A stretch of 64,000 nucleotides of DNA from Jannaschia faecimaris (GTDB lineage: Bacteria; Pseudomonadota; Alphaproteobacteria; Rhodobacterales; Rhodobacteraceae). A program made the translations under genes and the position numbers. The stretch's first letter is position 1, and every line of letters starts with the position of its first letter. Below are positions 60,010 through 64,000 of the stretch, in pieces. Under the pieces are notes generated by a model. It did no database searches. It was given only the letters and a program-made list of their open reading frames with translations, and was not told the origin of the DNA. Location of the stretch: assembly GCF_900107415.1 (NCBI RefSeq), contig NZ_FNPX01000004.1, positions 186,001 to 250,000 on the forward strand, read 5' to 3'.

Positions 60010-60963
60010 TTAGCCCAGAACGAAGGGCGCTGAGTAGTCGCCCACGTTGTCCGGCGTGATCAGCAGGCAGTCGAACAGCTGCTTCTCGGTATCGACCATC
60101 GGCGTGCCGTTCTGGATGTAGTGATCGGCTTGTTGTACCGCCGCGGCCGAGAAGACGGCGACCGGCTGAAGCACGGTGTAGGCCATCTCGCCGGCCTTGA
60201 TCGCATCAACCGCGTCAGGTGATCCGTCGAAGCCGCCGACGATCGTACCTTCCAGCTTGCCCGCCTCTTTCAGCGCAGCAATGGCACCCAGGGCCATTTC
60301 GTCGTTGCCCGAGATGACGGCGTCGATCACGGGCTGTGCCTGAATGATCGACTGCATCTTGGTGTAGCCTTGGGTGCGGTCCCAGTTCGCCACTTCCTCG
60401 GCTACCTTCTCCAGATCCGGGTACTGCGACAGGACGGTCTCGTAACCGTTGGAGCGGGTGGCGGCGTTGTTGTCGGCGGGGTTGCCAAAGAACTCCACGT
60501 ACTTGGCGGTGTCGCCGACCGCTTCGACCCAGGCCTGCGCGCCAAGGGCGGCCCCTTGGGCGTTATTCGACACCAGCTGGCCGATGGCGAGACCTGCCTG
60601 GTTGATCTCGGCGTTGACCAGGAACACGGGGATGCCCGCGTCCACGGCCTTCTGGATCGCGCCGACCGAGCCATCGGCGTTCGCCGGGTCAAGGATGATC
60701 GCCTTGGACTGGTTGGTGATCGCGGTGTCGATCAGGCGACTTTCGGTGTTGGTGTCACCCTTGTGGTCGGAGACGTTGGCCGTATAGCCCAGCTCTTCGG
60801 CGGTGGCCTTGGCGACCTGGCCTTCGGTGAACCAGTAGGGGTTGGACGGGTCGGTCACGATGATCGAGATCAGGCCCTTGTCCTGTGCGAGTGCGGGCGT
60901 GCCGAGCGCGGCCGTCGCGGCCAATGCGGTGCCCATCCGAAGCGTCTGTCTTCTGGTAAACAT
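60010..60963 (-). CDS. ABC sugar transporter, substrate-binding protein (EryG type)
   Basis: A 317-residue periplasmic binding protein of the ribose/galactose (type 1) class. It has a twin-arginine-like signal peptide (TRRQTLRMGTALAATAALG, cleavage near ALAQ) and family segments IIVTDPSNPYW, ILDPANADGSVGAIQKAVDA and ISGNDEMALGAIAAL. AAAAGGGAGAG precedes the ATG. It lies 52 bases after the permease gene. The ligand is inferred to be erythritol from context. Confidence 0.9.
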   Translation of the reverse strand: MFTRRQTLRMGTALAATAALGTPALAQDKGLISIIVTDPSNPYWFTEGQVAKATAEELGYTANVSDHKGDTNTESRLIDTAITNQSKAIILDPANADGSVGAIQKAVDAGIPVFLVNAEINQAGLAIGQLVSNNAQGAALGAQAWVEAVGDTAKYVEFFGNPADNNAATRSNGYETVLSQYPDLEKVAEEVANWDRTQGYTKMQSIIQAQPVIDAVISGNDEMALGAIAALKEAGKLEGTIVGGFDGSPDAVDAIKAGEMAYTVLQPVAVFSAAAVQQADHYIQNGTPMVDTEKQLFDCLLITPDNVGDYSAPFVLG

Positions 60964-61015
60964 TTTGGTCTCTCCCTTTTGGTTGTCATGCCGGTTGCCC
61001 GACGGTTTTCTGCGC

Positions 61016-62104
61016 TCAGGCCTTGGTGGCCTTGGGCGTAGACTTGGTCGGGGCGGGGGCTTTGCGCCGCCCCGAATATTGAACGGAATTCAGCAGCACG
61101 GCGAGGACGATGACTCCGCCGGTGAATACGGTTTGCCAATAGGACGACACCCCGATGATCACGAGGCCGTCGGACAGAAAGCCGATCACGAAGGCCCCCA
61201 GCAGCGTGCCGCGCACACCGCCGCGCCCGCCGGTCAGGGCCGCGCCGCCGATGACGACTGCCGCAATGGCCGTCAACTCGTACGTGGTACCTGCGGTGGG
61301 GCCGGCGGATGTCAGCTGCGACGACAGGACGAGGCCCGCGATGGCCGCGCAGACGCCGGACAGGACATAGACGATGACGGTAACATACTTGACCGGTACG
61401 CCCGATAATTCCGCGGCGCGCGCATTGCCCCCCGTGGAATAGATCCAGCGACCAAGCGCCGAACGATTCAGCATCAGCGACGCGACGATGGCCACCGCGA
61501 TCATGACCCAGACTGATACGGGCACGGTGAACAAACGGTTGAACCCCAGCCATTCAAACCCCGTGTTGCCTAGGGCCTCGTCGCCCGCCAGATCGTTCAG
61601 CGTCAAACCGTTCGTCAGCAGCAGCGCCACGCCCCGCGCAACGTAGAGCAGGCCCAGCGTCGCAACGAAGGCGGGTACCTTGAAGTAGGCGATCAGCACA
61701 CCGTTGATCAGGCCCACGAAGGCTCCGACAAGGCAGGTCAGGATAACCACGACCCAGACCGGCGGGTAGACAATGATGCCAAACCATTCCAGCGGGATGC
61801 CCTGCATCATGAAGCCCGCGCAAACCCCGGCCAGCGCCAGCGTCGAGCCGACGGACAAGTCGATGCCCCCCGTCAGAATCACCAGCATCATGCCGATACC
61901 GAGAAGTCCGAAGATGGCCACGTGGCTGGACATGATCAGGAAGTTGCCCTTGGACAGATAGACCGGGGACAGGATCGAGAAGACCACGATAATCGCGATC
62001 AGGGCGAAGAACGCCCGACCTTCAAGAAGGACTTTCACGAGACTGAAATCCCCGCCGAACGGTCCGGCCTTGGGGGCGGCGGTATCGCTGGTGCTGTCGG
62101 TCAT
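61016..62104 (-). CDS. ABC sugar transporter, permease (EryF type)
   Basis: A 362-residue inner-membrane protein of the RbsC/BPD_transp_2 family, with about 8-10 helices and the family segments MMLVILTGGIDLSVGSTLAL and VIGGAALTGGRGGVRGTLLG. The C-terminus is Lys/Pro-rich and cytosolic. It follows the ATPase gene by 36 bases and precedes the binding protein. Confidence 0.92.
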   Translation of the reverse strand: MTDSTSDTAAPKAGPFGGDFSLVKVLLEGRAFFALIAIIVVFSILSPVYLSKGNFLIMSSHVAIFGLLGIGMMLVILTGGIDLSVGSTLALAGVCAGFMMQGIPLEWFGIIVYPPVWVVVILTCLVGAFVGLINGVLIAYFKVPAFVATLGLLYVARGVALLLTNGLTLNDLAGDEALGNTGFEWLGFNRLFTVPVSVWVMIAVAIVASLMLNRSALGRWIYSTGGNARAAELSGVPVKYVTVIVYVLSGVCAAIAGLVLSSQLTSAGPTAGTTYELTAIAAVVIGGAALTGGRGGVRGTLLGAFVIGFLSDGLVIIGVSSYWQTVFTGGVIVLAVLLNSVQYSGRRKAPAPTKSTPKATKA

Positions 62105-62140
62105 TTCACGGTCCTGATGTTCGAGAGCATGGGGTTCATG

Positions 62141-63679
62141 TCAGTCCGCCGCCTCACCCGAGGCGGCCATGATCTGCTCTTTGGTGACGGTGTGGTCGAA
62201 TTCGGCCGATATCCGACCGCGCCGCATGACGATGATGCGGTGGGCGATCGAAAGACATTCGTTGACCTCTGATGTGGAGAAAAGCACGGCGAGGCCCTTG
62301 TCCCGCGCCCCTTTGGCCAGCAGGCTGAATACCTCGGCCTTGGCCCCGATGTCGATGCCACGCGACGGTTCGTCCAACATGACAACACGCGGGTTCGTGG
62401 CCAGCATCTTGCCGATGACGACTTTCTGCTGATTGCCGCCCGACAGCGAGCCGATGGGCGCGTCGCCTCCGTCGGTCTTGACGGTGACTTCGCGGATCGA
62501 GCGGTCGATCAATTCTTTTTCATCGCTCTTGGAGGTGAACAGCCCGCGCGTGAACGCCCCGATGGAGGCGAGCGACAGGTTCTGCCCCACGCTCATCGTC
62601 TGGACCAAGCCATCGCGCTGCCGGTCTTCGGGGACAAGGACCAATCCGCGGTCGATACGCTGGGCGATGGTCAGGCCGATCATGTCCTGCCCGTCGAGCA
62701 TCACGCTGCCGCTGGTCGGGGTCAGCCGCCCTGCCGCGGTCTCTAGCATTTCTGTCCGACCCGCCCCCATGAGCCCGTAGATGCAGACAATCTCGCCCGC
62801 GCGAACCTCCAGCGACACGCCATCGACGACGTTGCGCAGGGTGTGGCCCGTGTCGGGCAAAGTCAGGTCGCGGATCGTCAGGGCGGGCGCGCCCAGGTCA
62901 TAACCGGTGGGCGGGGTGCCAAGGTCGAAATTGTCGCCCACCATCGACCGCACGATCCATTCAAGGTCAATCTCGGCGCGCGGGGCTCGCGCTGTCATCT
63001 CTCCGTCGCGCAGGACGACGGCGTGGTCGGTGATCTGCAACGCCTCCTCCAGGTGGTGAGAGATGTAAACGATGGAGACGCCGCGCGCCTTGAGGTCGCG
63101 GATGACTTTGAACAGGACCTCCACTTCGCTGGCCGAAAGGGCCGAAGTCGGCTCGTCCATGATCAGGATGCGTGACTTGACCGACAAGGCGCGGGCGATC
63201 TCGACCAACTGCTGCTGACCCAGGCGCAGATCTTCTACGGGGGTCAGCGGGTCGATCTCCTCCTCCAGCTCGGCCATCAGGGCGGCGGTCTGGCGGGCTT
63301 CCTCGGCGTAATCCACGCCGGTCGCCCCCATGATCTCTCGCCCCATGAAGATGTTGTCGCGCACGTTCATGTTGGGGGCCAGGCTGAGTTCCTGATGGAT
63401 TATCGAAATCCCCCGCGCCGTCGCGTCGGACGCGCGGGAGAAATGCACAGGCTGACCATCCAGGATGATGTCGCCCGAGGTGGGCTGGATCACGCCCGAC
63501 AAGATCTTCATCAACGTCGACTTGCCCGCGCCATTCTCGCCAAAAAGCGTTGTCACGCTGCCCTTGTGGACGTCGAAGTTCACCCCTTTCAGCGCCTGTA
63601 CGTTGCCGTAGGACTTGGCCACGTTCAACGCGGACAGGACGACGGTGTCATCAGCGTGGATTGGGCTGTGCCGGGTCAT
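62141..63679 (-). CDS. ABC sugar transporter, double ATPase (EryE type)
   Basis: A 512-residue protein with two fused nucleotide-binding domains (RbsA/AraG type). The first has Walker A FGENGAGKSTLMK near residue 47, the signature region LRLGQQQLVEIARAL and ILIMDEPTSALS. The second has the degenerate P-loop IYGLMGAGRTEMLE, LSGGNQQKVVIGKML and VMLDEPSRGIDIG, as usual for sugar importers. GGAGGTGAA precedes the ATG, which overlaps the DUF2291 stop. Confidence 0.94.
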   Translation of the reverse strand: MTRHSPIHADDTVVLSALNVAKSYGNVQALKGVNFDVHKGSVTTLFGENGAGKSTLMKILSGVIQPTSGDIILDGQPVHFSRASDATARGISIIHQELSLAPNMNVRDNIFMGREIMGATGVDYAEEARQTAALMAELEEEIDPLTPVEDLRLGQQQLVEIARALSVKSRILIMDEPTSALSASEVEVLFKVIRDLKARGVSIVYISHHLEEALQITDHAVVLRDGEMTARAPRAEIDLEWIVRSMVGDNFDLGTPPTGYDLGAPALTIRDLTLPDTGHTLRNVVDGVSLEVRAGEIVCIYGLMGAGRTEMLETAAGRLTPTSGSVMLDGQDMIGLTIAQRIDRGLVLVPEDRQRDGLVQTMSVGQNLSLASIGAFTRGLFTSKSDEKELIDRSIREVTVKTDGGDAPIGSLSGGNQQKVVIGKMLATNPRVVMLDEPSRGIDIGAKAEVFSLLAKGARDKGLAVLFSTSEVNECLSIAHRIIVMRRGRISAEFDHTVTKEQIMAASGEAAD

Positions 63680-64000
63680 TTCACCTCCAGCGTGACCGGC
63701 GTGATCAACCAGTTTTTGGGGTTGATCAGGCGGAAAGCGCCGGTGACGGTTATCGTCTTCCCGCCCAGCGTCGCAGTGTCCACGTCGGCCAGCACATCGA
63801 CTTTCATCTGATTGTTCAGGGCCGCGCCCGCGTCCTGGTACTCGATCTGGTTGGTGAACTGGCCGAAGACGATCTCGCCGGTGACGTCGCGCAATTCGGT
63901 GCCGTTGATTGCGGGCCCGGTTTGTACGCGAACTGTAATTTCTTCTGGGATACCGGCGACGGCGAGCGTGTAGATTCCGGAGCGCACGTCACCCGCTACG
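63676..64000 (-). CDS. DUF2291 family protein, partial
   Basis: C-terminal 107 or so residues of a DUF2291 (predicted periplasmic lipoprotein) protein; the 5' end lies beyond the window. Segments ALNNQMKVDVLADVDTA and TVTGAFRLINPKNWLITPVTLE are typical. These genes often sit at the head of ribose/erythritol-type ABC importer operons. The stop overlaps the ATPase ATG (ATGA). The role is unknown. Confidence 0.82.
   Translation of the reverse strand, partial: VAGDVRSGIYTLAVAGIPEEITVRVQTGPAINGTELRDVTGEIVFGQFTNQIEYQDAGAALNNQMKVDVLADVDTATLGGKTITVTGAFRLINPKNWLITPVTLEVK

Overview
The window is one continuous piece of GC-rich alphaproteobacterial chromosome, almost certainly from the order Rhodobacterales (Roseobacteraceae/Paracoccaceae). 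Several signals support this: a CtrA response regulator beside its inhibitor SciP (DUF1153), a LexA gene behind an alphaproteobacterial SOS box (GTTC-N7-GTTC), the fused run trpG-trpD-trpC-moaC-moeA-lexA, and the lineage-restricted families DUF6456, DUF6477, DUF2852 and DUF2291. No rRNA, convincing tRNA, insertion sequence, prophage or CRISPR array was seen. Most of the window is compact housekeeping sequence with many ATGA overlaps.

Layout. 1-9 kb: a cut-off membrane acyltransferase with a damaged 5' end, guaA, an MttB-like methyltransferase without pyrrolysine, DUF6477 and DUF6456 genes, gltA and gltX. 9-16 kb: comEC, then on the minus strand lexA, moeA, moaC, trpC, trpD and trpG. 16-22 kb: a polysaccharide-deacetylase-like exported protein with about 22 hexapeptide repeats, the protein-arginylation-type transferase bpt, an RDD protein, a DUF2852 protein and mnmA. 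21.7-27.5 kb: sciP, ctrA, ligA, recG and a 41-residue membrane miniprotein that has its own SOS box. 28-33 kb: a NifU-like scaffold, hisI, a TPP riboswitch with tenA, and edd-eda behind a perfect 18-bp palindrome. 33-37.4 kb: a LysR regulator divergent from a dabB-dabA inorganic-carbon uptake operon. 37.5-51.6 kb: a GST-like protein, a decarboxylase/PEP-mutase-like/aminotransferase trio, cysS, cimA, a phytoene-synthase-like protein, a flavin reductase, agmatinase, lipA, an EAL phosphodiesterase and two cytochromes c. 51.7-64 kb: a MobA-like transferase with class I fructose bisphosphatase, then an erythritol-type utilisation locus (DeoR, EryH/TpiA, EryI/RpiB, type II lumazine synthase, EryB, EryA, a second DeoR, and an ABC sugar importer with a DUF2291 protein running off the end).

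How parts fit together. The erythritol-type locus provides uptake, phosphorylation, oxidation and two of the three known isomerisations to erythrose 4-phosphate; the tetrulose-phosphate racemase EryC is not in the window. The edd-eda pair gives the Entner-Doudoroff route and dabAB a bicarbonate/CO2 supply. LexA, CtrA, SciP and ComEC are the genes that in Rhodobacter link the SOS response, cell-cycle control and DNA uptake, and CtrA-like half-site pairs sit at several promoters here.

The most novel item is the SOS-controlled miniprotein after recG. Also notable are lumazine synthase inside the tetritol locus, an aminotransferase lacking the NPxG segment, and the expandable 18-bp repeat array.
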